Shown here: positions 45,551 through 54,531 of the stretch, one piece after another
Position numbering within the stretch: the stretch's first letter is position 1
Layout of the letters: each line of letters begins with the position of its first letter
From: Algoriphagus kandeliae
GTDB taxonomy: Bacteria; Bacteroidota; Bacteroidia; Cytophagales; Cyclobacteriaceae
DNA: 64,000 nt
Direction of reading: 5' to 3'
NCBI RefSeq assembly: GCF_004571135.1
Contig: NZ_SPSB01000003.1
Location: 744,001-808,000 of the forward strand
Position numbers and translations under genes: made by a program
The notes under the pieces: generated by a model
Databases searched by the model: none
The model's input: the letters and a program-made list of their open reading frames with translations, nothing else
What the model was told of the DNA's origin: nothing

Positions 45551-47323
45551 TTGAGCTTAGAAAAAGAAAAAACTTCTTCCGGTGAAATAGTAGACACCAA
45601 AGTCCTGAAGAAATTGTATCGCTATGTGCAGCCTTACAAACTTCAGTTTTATTTTTTGGTGTTTTTGACTATTGCCTTGGCAATTTTGGCTCCTACGCGA
45701 CCCTATTTCATTCAGGTTGCCATCGATGACCACATTGCCATAGGTGACAGTGCCGGTCTGGTTCAGATGATCTACATTTTAGTAGGTCTGATGATTCTAC
45801 AAGCGGTCGTCCAATGGGCCCACACCTATTTTTCTGGCTGGATTGGACAGGTGATCATTCGGGATATTCGTGTCAAGCTATTTGACCATTTACTTCGTCT
45901 GAAACTCAAGTTCTTTGATAATACCCCAATTGGAAGATTGGTCACACGAAATATCTCGGATATCGAAACTTTAGCTGACGTATTCAGTGAAGGTTTAGCT
46001 GCTATCATAGGGGATTTACTGCAATTGGTGACCATTTTGGGAGTCATGTTTTATATCGATTGGAAGCTCACCCTTGTCAGTTTGTGTACACTTCCACTCA
46101 TGATTATTTCGACTTACATTTTCAAGGAAAAGATCAAAGTCACCTTTAATGATGTGCGAAACGCGGTATCCAACCTGAACTCATTTCTTCAAGAACACAT
46201 CACAGGGATGAATATTGTTCAGATTTTCAATCGAGAAGATCGGGAATTTGAAAAATTCAAAGAAATCAACCGAGAGCATCGAACAGCGCATATTCGGTCC
46301 GTTTTATATTATTCCATTTACTTCCCCGTAGCAGAAATTATTCAGGCAATTGGGATTGGGTTGGTTGTTTGGTATGGCGCTGTAGGAGTTTTGGGACTGG
46401 AATTACAAGTCGGAGTTCTGATATCCTTTATCATGTACCTGCAATTGTTTTTCAGACCGATCCGTATGATTGCAGACCGATTTAATACCCTTCAAATGGG
46501 TGTGGTTAGTTCATCGCGAATTTTCAAACTGCTCGATAGTGATGAACACATCGCGAATGAAGGAGATTTTAAGCCTGAAAAAGTAAAAGGAAACATCGAA
46601 TTCAAAGACCTTTGGTTTGCTTATATAGATGAGGATTATGTCCTGAAAAACATCAATTTCTCTGTAAAAAGTGGGCAAACAGTTGCTCTTGTCGGAGCTA
46701 CAGGAGCGGGTAAATCATCTGTAATAAACCTACTTTCAAGATTTTACGAAATCAATAAAGGCTCTATCACCATCGATGGGACAGATATTCGGGAATTTGA
46801 ATTGGGTATTCTGCGAAAGCATATTGGCGTAGTACTCCAAGATGTATTTTTATTCTCCAACACCATCTATTACAACATTACATTAGGCAACCCGAAAATC
46901 AGCAGAGAGCAAGTTTTGGAAGCAGCTGAAATGGTGGGAGCTCGGAAGTTTATCGAACGTTTGCCAGGTGGTTTGGACTACAATGTGATGGAACGAGGTG
47001 CTACGCTTTCTGTGGGTCAAAGACAATTAATCTCCTTCGTTCGAGCAATGGTTTACAATCCCGAAATTATCATCTTGGATGAAGCCACAAGCTCAGTAGA
47101 CACCGAAACGGAAGAACTCATTCAGGAATCTATCGAAAAAATGATGAAGGGCAGGACATCCATTGTCATCGCTCACCGACTTTCTACCATTCAAAAAGCT
47201 GACAACATCATTGTATTGAACAAGGGAGAAATCGTGGAGCAGGGAAAACACGATGAGTTGCTAGAAAAAGGAGGCTACTACACCCAACTCCATCAAATGC
47301 AGCTCAAGACCATGGCAATCTAG
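45551..47323 (+). CDS. ABC exporter (fused permease and ATPase)
   Basis: The 590-residue half-transporter has six N-terminal helices, for example LQFYFLVFLTIALAILAPT, and an ATPase with Walker A LVGATGAGKSSV and Walker B IIILDEATSSVD. The signature is LSVGQRQLISFVRAM, with valine in place of the first glycine of LSGGQ, as in several heterodimeric-type exporters. No ATG fits; the frame enters from TruA and a TTG at 45551, 6 nt after its stop, is the best start. Lipid or drug export is inferred. Confidence 0.88.
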   Translation: MSLEKEKTSSGEIVDTKVLKKLYRYVQPYKLQFYFLVFLTIALAILAPTRPYFIQVAIDDHIAIGDSAGLVQMIYILVGLMILQAVVQWAHTYFSGWIGQVIIRDIRVKLFDHLLRLKLKFFDNTPIGRLVTRNISDIETLADVFSEGLAAIIGDLLQLVTILGVMFYIDWKLTLVSLCTLPLMIISTYIFKEKIKVTFNDVRNAVSNLNSFLQEHITGMNIVQIFNREDREFEKFKEINREHRTAHIRSVLYYSIYFPVAEIIQAIGIGLVVWYGAVGVLGLELQVGVLISFIMYLQLFFRPIRMIADRFNTLQMGVVSSSRIFKLLDSDEHIANEGDFKPEKVKGNIEFKDLWFAYIDEDYVLKNINFSVKSGQTVALVGATGAGKSSVINLLSRFYEINKGSITIDGTDIREFELGILRKHIGVVLQDVFLFSNTIYYNITLGNPKISREQVLEAAEMVGARKFIERLPGGLDYNVMERGATLSVGQRQLISFVRAMVYNPEIIILDEATSSVDTETEELIQESIEKMMKGRTSIVIAHRLSTIQKADNIIVLNKGEIVEQGKHDELLEKGGYYTQLHQMQLKTMAI

Positions 47324-47363
47324 CCTGGAATTTGCTTGAATCAATTAAACCAACTAGAATAAC

Positions 47364-47948
47364 GTGAAACACAGATTAGCATTTTTGCTATTCCTTTTAC
47401 CATTTTTGGGGATAGCACAGGAAAGAGGAGCTGGAATTCGACTAGGTGAACCATTCAACTTGACTTACAAGGATTTCTTTGATGATTATTTTTCTTGGGA
47501 GGTGATGATAGGAAGCGGAGGAATTAACAGCCCAGGCTACTATCAGCGTGATTTTGAAAACAACCCACCAAGTTCCAATGCTTTCTACATAGGCCATAGC
47601 GCCAGCAAAGGAGTATCTCTTCATGGCCGAGTGGCCTATCATGAGGATTTTACCGATGTATTTGATATTTCACAAGGATATCTTTTAGGGTATGGAGGAG
47701 TAGGCGCGCAGCTACGCACCACTCAGGTTAACTATACCTACAACTTGGGAGCAGGTGAAAGTGGTGGAACATTTAGCGAGCAGCGAAGCAATGTTGATTT
47801 TGGGCCTGAAGCTTTCGTAGGAGGAGAATACTATTTTGATGAATTGCCTATCTCCGTATTTGCCGAAGTAGGAATCTTTTTGGAATTACTGGATCGAGTG
47901 GGGCATATCAAAGGTCAAGGAGGAATTGGCGTTCGCTATTTGTTCTAA
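47364..47948 (+). CDS. Exported beta-barrel-like protein
   Basis: The 194-residue protein starts with GTG at 47364 and has a signal peptide ending at LGIAQE. Beta-rich segments such as GVGAQLRTTQVNYTYNLG, EAFVGGEYYFDEL and the terminal GGIGVRYLF, with a terminal phenylalanine, suggest a small outer-membrane barrel. It lies 40 nt after the ABC exporter and 3 nt before the next gene, so may share its transcript. No function is recognised. Confidence 0.78.
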   Translation: MKHRLAFLLFLLPFLGIAQERGAGIRLGEPFNLTYKDFFDDYFSWEVMIGSGGINSPGYYQRDFENNPPSSNAFYIGHSASKGVSLHGRVAYHEDFTDVFDISQGYLLGYGGVGAQLRTTQVNYTYNLGAGESGGTFSEQRSNVDFGPEAFVGGEYYFDELPISVFAEVGIFLELLDRVGHIKGQGGIGVRYLF

Positions 47949-47951
47949 ACC

Positions 47952-48470
47952 ATGAGCAGAAAACTTATCGTAATCCTAGTATTCCTAGCCTTTTTGGTCT
48001 TGGGAGGATTAATCATTTTCAATTACTTGGGAGGAAACAATCCTATTCAAATCACCCTTGTAAATCAAAAACCTACTCCCCTTTCAGGTATTTATTATGT
48101 TGGGACTCCTCAGGATCCTTCATTGAAAGAAACCTTTGAAAAAATCGAGACTGAGAAGTCCTTACATCCTGGAAGCTTTTTGCAGACAATCTATGAAGTC
48201 GAACCTGCTGGAAAGTTAGATACCATGCGGGTTTTTGTGGGAATTGACCAATTACTGGTTGGCGATGAATACGAGCAGTTGGTTTTTGAGGAGAATCGCT
48301 ACTTACTAGCCAGAATTCAAGGAAGTCGATGGGTCATGCCAGGACCTGAAAAGGTAAAAAGTAGACTTCAGGACTTTGCCGACTCGGCAAAACTTGAATT
48401 ATCAGAAATTTTTATCGATAAGATAATCTCTGAAAATGAGGTACATGTGATCGCTCCGATAAGGAATTGA
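47952..48470 (+). CDS. Hypothetical membrane-anchored protein
   Basis: The 172-residue protein has one N-terminal membrane anchor (about residues 5-25, LIVILVFLAFLVLGGLIIF) and a soluble domain outside. No signal cleavage site is obvious. The soluble part alternates helix and strand but matches no family I recognise. It starts 3 nt after the barrel gene, so the two are probably translated together. Confidence 0.72.
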   Translation: MSRKLIVILVFLAFLVLGGLIIFNYLGGNNPIQITLVNQKPTPLSGIYYVGTPQDPSLKETFEKIETEKSLHPGSFLQTIYEVEPAGKLDTMRVFVGIDQLLVGDEYEQLVFEENRYLLARIQGSRWVMPGPEKVKSRLQDFADSAKLELSEIFIDKIISENEVHVIAPIRN

Positions 48471-48548
48471 GAGCTTTTTACATTTTTTAACCAAACCTAT
48501 TTCTGAAATTTTCGTGACAATAATTATTACTAAGCCAAATAAAATTTT

Positions 48549-49082
48549 ATGAAAAAACTTATTGCAATATTTGGTTTCGCAACAATGTTTGCATTCCAAG
48601 CCTGTGAAGGACCCGTAGGACCTCCAGGCCCTCCCGGACAAGATGGATTAGACGGTATCACTATCGTAGGGGAAGCTTTTGAAGTAGAAGTGGACTTTAC
48701 AGAAGCAAATGATTACCGAGAGTTGTTTGAATTTGATCCAGCCATTTTAGATAGTGATGTAGTTCTTGTCTATATCCGTTGGGAGCAAGATGGAAATACC
48801 CCTATCTGGAGGCCCCTTCCACAGACTATTTTCTTTGAAGAAGGCGTGCTAATGTACAATTATGACTTTACCCAATTTGACTTTTCCGTCTTTTTGGATG
48901 GGCCATTGGATTACAGTTTGCTTTCCTCAGATTGGACAGATAATCAGCTATTTCGAATCGTAATTGTACCTGCAGATTTTGCTGGCTCCAGAATTGATTT
49001 CTCCGATTACGAAGCTGTCACCAAGTTATTGGGAATAGAAGAGGATGATTTTATTCCACTCAAACCAAAATCCAAAAATTAA
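48549..49082 (+). CDS. Collagen-like lipoprotein
   Basis: The 177-residue protein has a lipobox ending at the cysteine of MFAFQACEG, followed directly by a short collagen-like run GPVGPPGPPGQDGLDG. The rest is an acidic beta-rich domain with VEVDFTEANDYRELF. This signal-cysteine-GxxGPPG layout is common in Bacteroidota cell-surface lipoproteins. It is monocistronic, with a strong terminator after it. A surface or biofilm role is only a guess. Confidence 0.82.
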   Translation: MKKLIAIFGFATMFAFQACEGPVGPPGPPGQDGLDGITIVGEAFEVEVDFTEANDYRELFEFDPAILDSDVVLVYIRWEQDGNTPIWRPLPQTIFFEEGVLMYNYDFTQFDFSVFLDGPLDYSLLSSDWTDNQLFRIVIVPADFAGSRIDFSDYEAVTKLLGIEEDDFIPLKPKSKN

Positions 49083-49107
49083 TATTCACTAAACCAACTT
49101 CTACCAC

Positions 49108-49145
49108 AAACAGGATTGAAGCGGTGCTACAATCCTGTTTTTTTT
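49108..49145 (+). terminator. Terminator of the collagen-like lipoprotein gene
   Basis: AAACAGGATTG (49108-49118) pairs perfectly with CAATCCTGTTT (49130-49140) and is followed by a T-run to 49145. Confidence 0.88.
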
Positions 49146-49168
49146 AATACCAAATATTATTTGCTTCC

Positions 49169-49176
49169 TATCTTTG
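49169..49176 (+). promoter_or_regulatory. TAnnTTTG -7 box directly before hemE
   Basis: TATCTTTG at 49169-49176 matches the bacteroidotal -7 box and is followed by CCGC and the hemE ATG at 49181. A T-rich stretch 20-odd nt upstream may serve as a weak -33. The mRNA would be leaderless. Confidence 0.55.
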
Positions 49177-49180
49177 CCGC

Positions 49181-50206
49181 ATGAAACTTCAAAATGATCT
49201 ACTGCTTCGGGCAGCAAAAGGTGAAAAAGTAGAACGCACTCCGGTGTGGCTGATGCGTCAAGCAGGACGAATTCTTCCCGAATACCGTGCCGTGCGTGAG
49301 TCCGTTTCAGGCTTTATCGAACTTGCCCAAACTCCTGAATTAGCCGCAGAGGTGACTATCCAGCCAGTAGATTTATTAGGAGTGGACGCTGCCATCATTT
49401 TTTCAGATATTCTAGTAATTCCAGAAGCCATGGGATTACCTTATGAAATGGTGGAAAAGCGAGGGCCTTGGTTTCCAAACACAGTTTCTTCGGAAGAAGA
49501 TCTGAAAAAATTACGAATCGCTGACGGTGCAAATGACCTGAGCTATGTCATCAAAGCGATTGAAATCACCAAAAAAAACCTAAACGGCCGAGTACCGCTA
49601 ATTGGTTTTGCAGGGGCACCTTGGACCATTTTTGCATACATGATCGAGGGAAGTGGAAGCAAGACCTTCTCCAAGGCTAGAGCGATGCTTTATAAAGAGC
49701 CGGCCTTTTCCCATCGCCTGCTCCAAATGATCACTGACAGTACGATCAACTATCTAAAAGCCCAAATTGAGGCCGGGGCAGATTTGATTCAAATCTTTGA
49801 TTCCTGGGCCGGCATTCTTGGTCCAGATCAATATGAGGAGTTTTCCCTTCGATACATTTCCCAGATTTGCGATGCCATTCAAGAAGTTCCAAAAACTGTT
49901 TTTGCAAAGGGAGCATTCTTTGCTAGGGAAGCTATGGGGAAATTGAATTGTGAAACGATCGGTTTGGATTGGAATATGGGAATCGCTGAATCCAGAAAAT
50001 TAATCGGACCAAACAAGACTCTTCAAGGAAATTTAGACCCAGCCGCACTTTACGGTTCACCCGAACAAATACAGATTGCGACTCAGAAAATGATGGGAGA
50101 ATTCCGGGGAAGCAGACATATCGCCAATTTGGGTCATGGAGTTTATCCGGATATTGACCCGGAAATGGTAAAAGTCTTTATTCAGACGGTAAAAGACTTT
50201 CGGTAA
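49181..50206 (+). CDS. hemE: Uroporphyrinogen decarboxylase
   Basis: The 341-residue cytosolic enzyme has the signature [17 protein letters not shown] near residue 20 with its substrate arginines. [13 protein letters not shown] carries the catalytic aspartate, and [12 protein letters not shown] and [10 protein letters not shown] are conserved blocks. It decarboxylates uroporphyrinogen III to coproporphyrinogen III. The gene is monocistronic; the convergent MOSC gene ends 4 nt after its stop. Confidence 0.96.
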   Translation: MKLQNDLLLRAAKGEKVERTPVWLMRQAGRILPEYRAVRESVSGFIELAQTPELAAEVTIQPVDLLGVDAAIIFSDILVIPEAMGLPYEMVEKRGPWFPNTVSSEEDLKKLRIADGANDLSYVIKAIEITKKNLNGRVPLIGFAGAPWTIFAYMIEGSGSKTFSKARAMLYKEPAFSHRLLQMITDSTINYLKAQIEAGADLIQIFDSWAGILGPDQYEEFSLRYISQICDAIQEVPKTVFAKGAFFAREAMGKLNCETIGLDWNMGIAESRKLIGPNKTLQGNLDPAALYGSPEQIQIATQKMMGEFRGSRHIANLGHGVYPDIDPEMVKVFIQTVKDFR

Positions 50207-50210
50207 CCAA

Positions 50211-51017
50211 TTATTCAGAAATATTAATCGGATCACCAATTTTCACCACTCCTTCACCCAAAGCAACCATATTCTGACCAAAAAGGACTTTATTTCCTTT
50301 GGTCCGATAGGATGACAAAGTCCGAAGCGGTTCTTTGCTTTTTATTCCTGTCTCTTGGTCTACGGTGATCAATACACAGCGTGCGCAGGGCTTGACCACT
50401 TGAAAATCAACAGATCCGATTTTAATCTTTTTAAAAGTATCTTCTTGAAAAGGTTTTCCTCCAGAAAAAACCAAATTAGGGCGAAAGCGATCCATCGAAA
50501 CAGGTTTTTCCAGTTTTTGATTGAGATCATTTAGAGATTCCTCTCCAATTAGTAAGTAAGGCATCCCATCTGCAAAACTGACAGCCTCTCCCCTTACTGC
50601 ATATTTTGGACTTACTAGCCTTCGAGTTGATTCAGGCATTTTCACAAGTCTAACGTGCTTACCCAAAAAATCAGAAAACCAGCGATCAAACTTGGCATCG
50701 ACCAACTTGGCAGTCATTGTATCATCCCAAACGACCACCTCTACGGACTCCTCTCCTTCTTGGTCAAAAGGAATCAATAGGAAATTTCCTGGATCATGTT
50801 TTGGAAATACTTTTAGGGCATCTTGGGAAAGTTCTACTTGAAGCAAAGCTAATTTTGGAAAGGAACGCTGAGACACAAAAACACCTTCTTCATCTATAAG
50901 CATCCATCGCCTATCATAGCGAAAACCTTTTTCTTCTACAGTTGCTTCATTCAAACGAATTCCCCCCAATGATTTGATCGGGTAGATATAAATATCCTGA
51001 ATTATAAGTGAATCCAT
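50211..51017 (-). CDS. MOSC-domain protein with beta-barrel N-terminal domain
   Basis: The 268-residue protein begins IQDIYIYPIKSLGGIRLNEATVEEKGFRYDRRWML, the N-terminal barrel of YcbX-like MOSC proteins. In the MOSC domain FRPNLVFSGGKPF and the metal/cofactor cysteine in KPCARCVLITVD are intact. YcbX-like proteins use molybdenum cofactor to reduce N-hydroxylated bases in other bacteria. It lacks the C-terminal ferredoxin domain of E. coli YcbX. It is monocistronic. Confidence 0.88.
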   Translation of the reverse strand: MDSLIIQDIYIYPIKSLGGIRLNEATVEEKGFRYDRRWMLIDEEGVFVSQRSFPKLALLQVELSQDALKVFPKHDPGNFLLIPFDQEGEESVEVVVWDDTMTAKLVDAKFDRWFSDFLGKHVRLVKMPESTRRLVSPKYAVRGEAVSFADGMPYLLIGEESLNDLNQKLEKPVSMDRFRPNLVFSGGKPFQEDTFKKIKIGSVDFQVVKPCARCVLITVDQETGIKSKEPLRTLSSYRTKGNKVLFGQNMVALGEGVVKIGDPINISE

Positions 51018-51086
51018 GGTTTGATTAGAGTAAGGAGCACAAGTTAACCCCTCTTATCTAATTTTTGATTTACCATGAGTGTTTGT

Positions 51087-51257
51087 TTAGAAAAACCACT
51101 GTTTTAGAAGTAGAATCCCAAAACCGATTCGAGTCATCATCCCAAAAATCATCAATAAAAGGAATATCATGGTCCACTTTAACCGGTCTTGACTTCGCTT
51201 TTTGCCAAAAAATTGTCTCATACCAAAAAGATGAAGAGGAGTAAGAAAAGGTTGCAT
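51087..51257 (-). CDS. Small basic single-helix membrane protein (56 aa)
   Basis: Reading the minus strand from an ATG at 51257 gives 56 residues to a TAA at 51087. The protein has a basic patch (RQFFGKKRSQDRLKW) then one long hydrophobic segment (TMIFLLLMIFGMMTRIGFGI), a positive-inside tail-anchor-like layout. M13 is an alternative start. The overlapping frame (51070-51267) is less membrane-like and less convincing. It lies between the MOSC gene and dnaK and shows no partner. The function is unknown. Confidence 0.55.
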   Translation of the reverse strand: MQPFLTPLHLFGMRQFFGKKRSQDRLKWTMIFLLLMIFGMMTRIGFGILLLKQWFF

Positions 51258-51335
51258 AGAGAATCAAAAAATCCTGTCACAATCTCAGATTTCTAAAAAC
51301 TAACCGTGCCATTATGAAGGAAAACTTCTTGGAAT

Positions 51336-51362
51336 CTGCCAGTGAATCTGACATTGTGACAC
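51336..51362 (+). promoter_or_regulatory. Repeated TG(C/A)CA half-sites upstream of dnaK
   Basis: Within 27 bases there is TGCCA (51337-51341), TGACA (51349-51353) and TGACA (51357-51361). On the other strand these read TGTCA, TGTCA and TGGCA. They lie 84-109 nt before the dnaK start and may be a heat-shock regulatory element. No ordinary TAnnTTTG box with matching -33 was seen close by. The assignment is inference. Confidence 0.4.
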
Positions 51363-51444
51363 AAAAAAATCAAAATTATCAGATGGCATAAGCATTGAAG
51401 CAAAGGAAATAAACCGAATCAGAAACTAAATAAAATTTATAATC

Positions 51445-53361
51445 ATGGGAAAAATTATAGGCATTGACTTGGGTACCACCAACTCCTGCGTAGCCGTAAT
51501 GGAGGGAAATGAGCCTGTAGTCATCCAAAACAGTGAAGGAAGAAGAACTACCCCATCTATTGTAGCATTTCTAGACAATGGAAATGGCGAGCGAAAAGTA
51601 GGTGATCCTGCCAAGCGTCAGGCCATCACCAACCCCGCAAATACCATTTCATCTGTAAAACGATTTATGGGTAAAAAATTCTCTGAGGTTTCCGAAGAGA
51701 AAAAACACGCTTCCTACAAAGTGGAGCAAGGACCAAACGACACCGTTGCAATCAAAATCGGTGACCGTTCCTACACCCCACAGGAAATTTCTGCAATGAT
51801 TCTTCAGAAAATGAAGAGTACTGCTGAAGACTTCTTGGGACAAGAAGTGACTGAAGCAGTTATTACCGTGCCTGCTTACTTCAATGATGCCGAGCGTCAA
51901 GCCACCAAAGAAGCTGGACAAATTGCCGGTTTGGAAGTGAAGCGTATCATCAACGAGCCTACCGCAGCGGCTTTGGCATACGGTATGGACAAGAAAAATC
52001 AGGACATGAAAATCGCTGTGTATGACCTCGGTGGTGGTACCTTCGATATTTCAATCCTTGAACTAGGCGATGGTGTATTCGAAGTAAAATCAACCAATGG
52101 TGATGTACACTTGGGTGGTGACGACTTTGACCAAGTAATCATCAACTGGCTTGCTGATGAATTCATGGCGGAAGAGCAAATCGATCTGAGAAAGGACCCT
52201 ATGGCTCTTCAAAGATTGAAAGAAGCAGCTGAAAAGGCGAAAATCGAGCTTTCCAGCTCCTCTTCTACCGAAATCAACTTGCCTTACATCACAGCAACTC
52301 AAACTGGACCAAAGCACTTGGTAAGAACATTGAGCCGATCTAAGTTCGAGCAACTTTCTGAAGACTTGGTGAAACGATCCATGGAGCCTTGTAAAAAAGC
52401 GCTTCAAGATGCTGGACTAACTGCTTCTGAAATTGACGAAGTAATCTTGGTCGGTGGATCTACTCGAATTCCTAAGATTCAAGAAGAAGTTGAGAAGTTC
52501 TTCGGCAAGAAGCCTTCTAAGGGTGTAAACCCTGACGAAGTAGTAGCTATCGGAGCTGCTATCCAAGGCGGTGTATTGACTGGTGAAGTGAAAGATGTAC
52601 TTCTTTTGGACGTAACTCCTCTATCTCTTGGTATCGAAACCATGGGCGGAGTATTCACCAAATTGATCGAAGCCAACACGACAATTCCTACCAAGAAATC
52701 TGAAGTGTTCTCTACTGCTGCTGACAATCAGCCTGCTGTAGATATCCACGTACTTCAAGGTGAGAGACCTTTGGCTAAGGACAACCGAACCATCGGTAGA
52801 TTCCAGTTGACAGATATCCCGCCAGCACCAAGAGGAGTACCTCAAATCGAAGTTACTTTCGACATTGATGCGAACGGTATCCTCAACGTATCTGCAAAGG
52901 ATAAAGGAACTGGAAAAGAACAGAAAATCAAGATCGAAGCTTCTTCTGGACTTTCTCAGGAGGATATTGACCGAATGAAGAAAGAAGCTGAAGCAAATGC
53001 AGCAGCTGACAAGGCTGAAAAAGAAAAGATCGAAAAGCTTAACCAAGCTGACAGCTTAATTTTCCAGACTGAAAAGCAGTTGAAAGAATATGGCGATAAG
53101 CTTTCTGAAGGTAACAAAACTGCCATCAACGGAGCTTTGGATAAACTGAAAGCTGCTCACCAGTCTCAAGATTTGGCTGGAGTTGATGCTGGAATGGAAG
53201 AGCTAAATAAAGCTTGGGAAGCTGCTTCTCAGGAAATCTACAATGCAACTCAAGGAGCGGGAGCTCAGCCAGGTGCTGACGCAGGAGCTACTGGAGCAAG
53301 CGATAGCGGAGACGGAGTCTCTGACGTAGATTACGAAGAGGTTAGCGAAGACAAGAAGTAA
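51445..53361 (+). CDS. dnaK: Chaperone DnaK (Hsp70)
   Basis: The 638-residue protein starts [21 protein letters not shown] and has the phosphate-binding [20 protein letters not shown] and [14 protein letters not shown] motifs. The linker [15 protein letters not shown] joins the ATPase and substrate-binding domains, and the tail ends in the acidic [10 protein letters not shown]. It refolds proteins with ATP and its DnaJ/GrpE partners, which are not in the window. The codon use looks high-expression. It is followed by a terminator and a GroES-like gene. Confidence 0.98.
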   Translation: MGKIIGIDLGTTNSCVAVMEGNEPVVIQNSEGRRTTPSIVAFLDNGNGERKVGDPAKRQAITNPANTISSVKRFMGKKFSEVSEEKKHASYKVEQGPNDTVAIKIGDRSYTPQEISAMILQKMKSTAEDFLGQEVTEAVITVPAYFNDAERQATKEAGQIAGLEVKRIINEPTAAALAYGMDKKNQDMKIAVYDLGGGTFDISILELGDGVFEVKSTNGDVHLGGDDFDQVIINWLADEFMAEEQIDLRKDPMALQRLKEAAEKAKIELSSSSSTEINLPYITATQTGPKHLVRTLSRSKFEQLSEDLVKRSMEPCKKALQDAGLTASEIDEVILVGGSTRIPKIQEEVEKFFGKKPSKGVNPDEVVAIGAAIQGGVLTGEVKDVLLLDVTPLSLGIETMGGVFTKLIEANTTIPTKKSEVFSTAADNQPAVDIHVLQGERPLAKDNRTIGRFQLTDIPPAPRGVPQIEVTFDIDANGILNVSAKDKGTGKEQKIKIEASSGLSQEDIDRMKKEAEANAAADKAEKEKIEKLNQADSLIFQTEKQLKEYGDKLSEGNKTAINGALDKLKAAHQSQDLAGVDAGMEELNKAWEAASQEIYNATQGAGAQPGADAGATGASDSGDGVSDVDYEEVSEDKK

Positions 53362-53381
53362 TAAAGCTAAACCAATAATTC

Positions 53382-53411
53382 AAAGCACTCGGAAATTACC
53401 CGAGTGCTTTT
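53382..53411 (+). terminator. Terminator of dnaK
   Basis: AAAGCACTCGG (53382-53392) pairs perfectly with CCGAGTGCTTT (53400-53410) around a seven-base loop and is followed by TT. It also excludes the in-frame start at 53404 for the next gene. Confidence 0.85.
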
Positions 53412-53481
53412 GGCATTCAAAAGCCAAGAATCCCAGCTAGGAATCTTGGCTTTTCTTTCTTTCACACTTTATTTTGAGACC

Positions 53482-53856
53482 ATGCAATTAACCCCAGATA
53501 ATAAGCTAAAGAAACTCATCGTGGTGGGAGATCGGGTACTTATTCGACTTAAAAAACCCAACGAAAAGACTTCAACGGGACTTTACCTTCCTCCTGGTGT
53601 TCAGGAAAAAGAAAAAGTCCAGCAAGGCTATATTATAAAAGCAGGCCCAGGCTACCCCATCCCCATGCCTGTAGAAGACCATGAACCTTGGATGGAAAAT
53701 GATGAAAAGGTGAAATATGTCCCGCTCCAAGCTAAAGAAGGCGACTTGGCTATTTTCCTGTTATCTGGAGCTCATGAGGTGATGTATGAAGGAGAAAAAT
53801 ATTACATCGTATCCCAAGGAGCAATACTAATGCTCGAACGGGAGCAAGAACTTTAA
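53482..53856 (+). CDS. GroES-like co-chaperonin family protein (Cpn10 paralogue)
   Basis: I start at the ATG at 53482, after the dnaK terminator, giving 124 residues. GDRVLIRLKKPNEKTSTGLYLPPG is the Cpn10 strand plus mobile-loop region, and GDLAIFLLSGAHEVMYEGEKYYIVSQGAILM the C-terminal strands. A middle insertion with GPGYPIPMPVEDHEPWMEND makes it longer than the 95-residue GroES. No groEL is near. This bacteroidotal paralogue has no established partner; one role may be a second co-chaperonin or lid for another assembly. Confidence 0.82.
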   Translation: MQLTPDNKLKKLIVVGDRVLIRLKKPNEKTSTGLYLPPGVQEKEKVQQGYIIKAGPGYPIPMPVEDHEPWMENDEKVKYVPLQAKEGDLAIFLLSGAHEVMYEGEKYYIVSQGAILMLEREQEL

Positions 53857-53860
53857 CTAA

Positions 53861-53890
53861 AAATGCCCGATGAAAATCACCGGGCATTTT
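53861..53890. terminator. Bidirectional terminator after the GroES-like gene
   Basis: AAATGCCCG (53861-53869) pairs with CGGGCATTT (53881-53889). T-runs flank it in both directions, so it also serves the convergent small secreted protein gene. Confidence 0.82.
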
Positions 53891-53897
53891 TTGTTTC

Positions 53898-54260
53898 TCA
53901 ATGAAACCAGATTTTTTTCTTTCGCATCCCTTTTGGAATTATATATGCAGCCTTTGAATTAGTATTCTTCGCAGAATATTCCTTCCATGGCTTCCAATTT
54001 TTCGCTTCCAATCCTTTCGGATTATGAATTTCTTTCCGGGTCCTAATTTTTAATTTGGAAGAGTTTTGATTCCAAGTTTTGGAATTTTTAGCCTCTATCC
54101 CTTGAGCATTTTCAGGATTGGCATTGAAGTACACTACAGGATTTTTTTGATTCTTTTCCCACACTGCTTGGTTTTTGGCAGCTGGTCCGGTTGAAATGTT
54201 TTGACCGTAAGAATATCCAAAAAGAAGAAATGCCGAAAGAAGGAAAATGCCTTTTTTCAT
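53898..54260 (-). CDS. Small exported protein with AKNxxxW repeats
   Basis: The start is placed at the ATG at 54260, giving MKKGIFLLSAFLLFGYSYGQ as signal peptide; the frame upstream to 54389 is not signal-like. The mature part of about 100 residues has three imperfect repeats, AKNQAVWEKNQ, AKNSKTWNQNS and AKNWKPWKEYS, each with alanine-lysine-asparagine and a tryptophan three residues on. It ends very basic (GMRKKKIWFH). I know no family for it. The convergent bidirectional terminator lies just beyond its stop. Confidence 0.75.
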   Translation of the reverse strand: MKKGIFLLSAFLLFGYSYGQNISTGPAAKNQAVWEKNQKNPVVYFNANPENAQGIEAKNSKTWNQNSSKLKIRTRKEIHNPKGLEAKNWKPWKEYSAKNTNSKAAYIIPKGMRKKKIWFH

Positions 54261-54471
54261 ACGATTTAATTTGGGTTTACAGCTAAATATACTGCCTCCA
54301 CCAAAAAATGTTTTACAGATACCAACTTTTTTCAACCTTAACAAAAAGTTGGGATTTGGGAAAATCTTACCGATTAGGCAATAAATCAAGCAGAGATTTA
54401 AAACAGATTCTAATTAAATGCTGAACCTGCTAGTTTCTAAAGGGATACTAGGAAGTCAGGCATTAAAAAGA

Positions 54472-54505
54472 AAAAAACCGGATTGAAAATCAACCCGGCT
54501 TTTTC
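54472..54505 (-). terminator. Terminator of the porin gene
   Basis: On the minus strand AAAAAGCCGG pairs, with one G-U, with CCGGTTTTTT; a TTGA/TCAA inner pair extends the stem. It lies about 26 nt after the porin stop and ends in a long T-run. Confidence 0.75.
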
Positions 54506-54531
54506 TTCAACAATAGACCCTGTTTTCTGAA

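Noticed and set aside
51070..51267. 65-residue minus-strand frame before dnaK
   Set aside because: It overlaps a more credible membrane protein in another frame and shows no protein-like pattern.
51383..51398. Sigma-54-like promoter (TGGCATAAGCATTGAA) before dnaK
   Set aside because: The -12 part lacks the essential GC, and no enhancer-binding protein gene is near.
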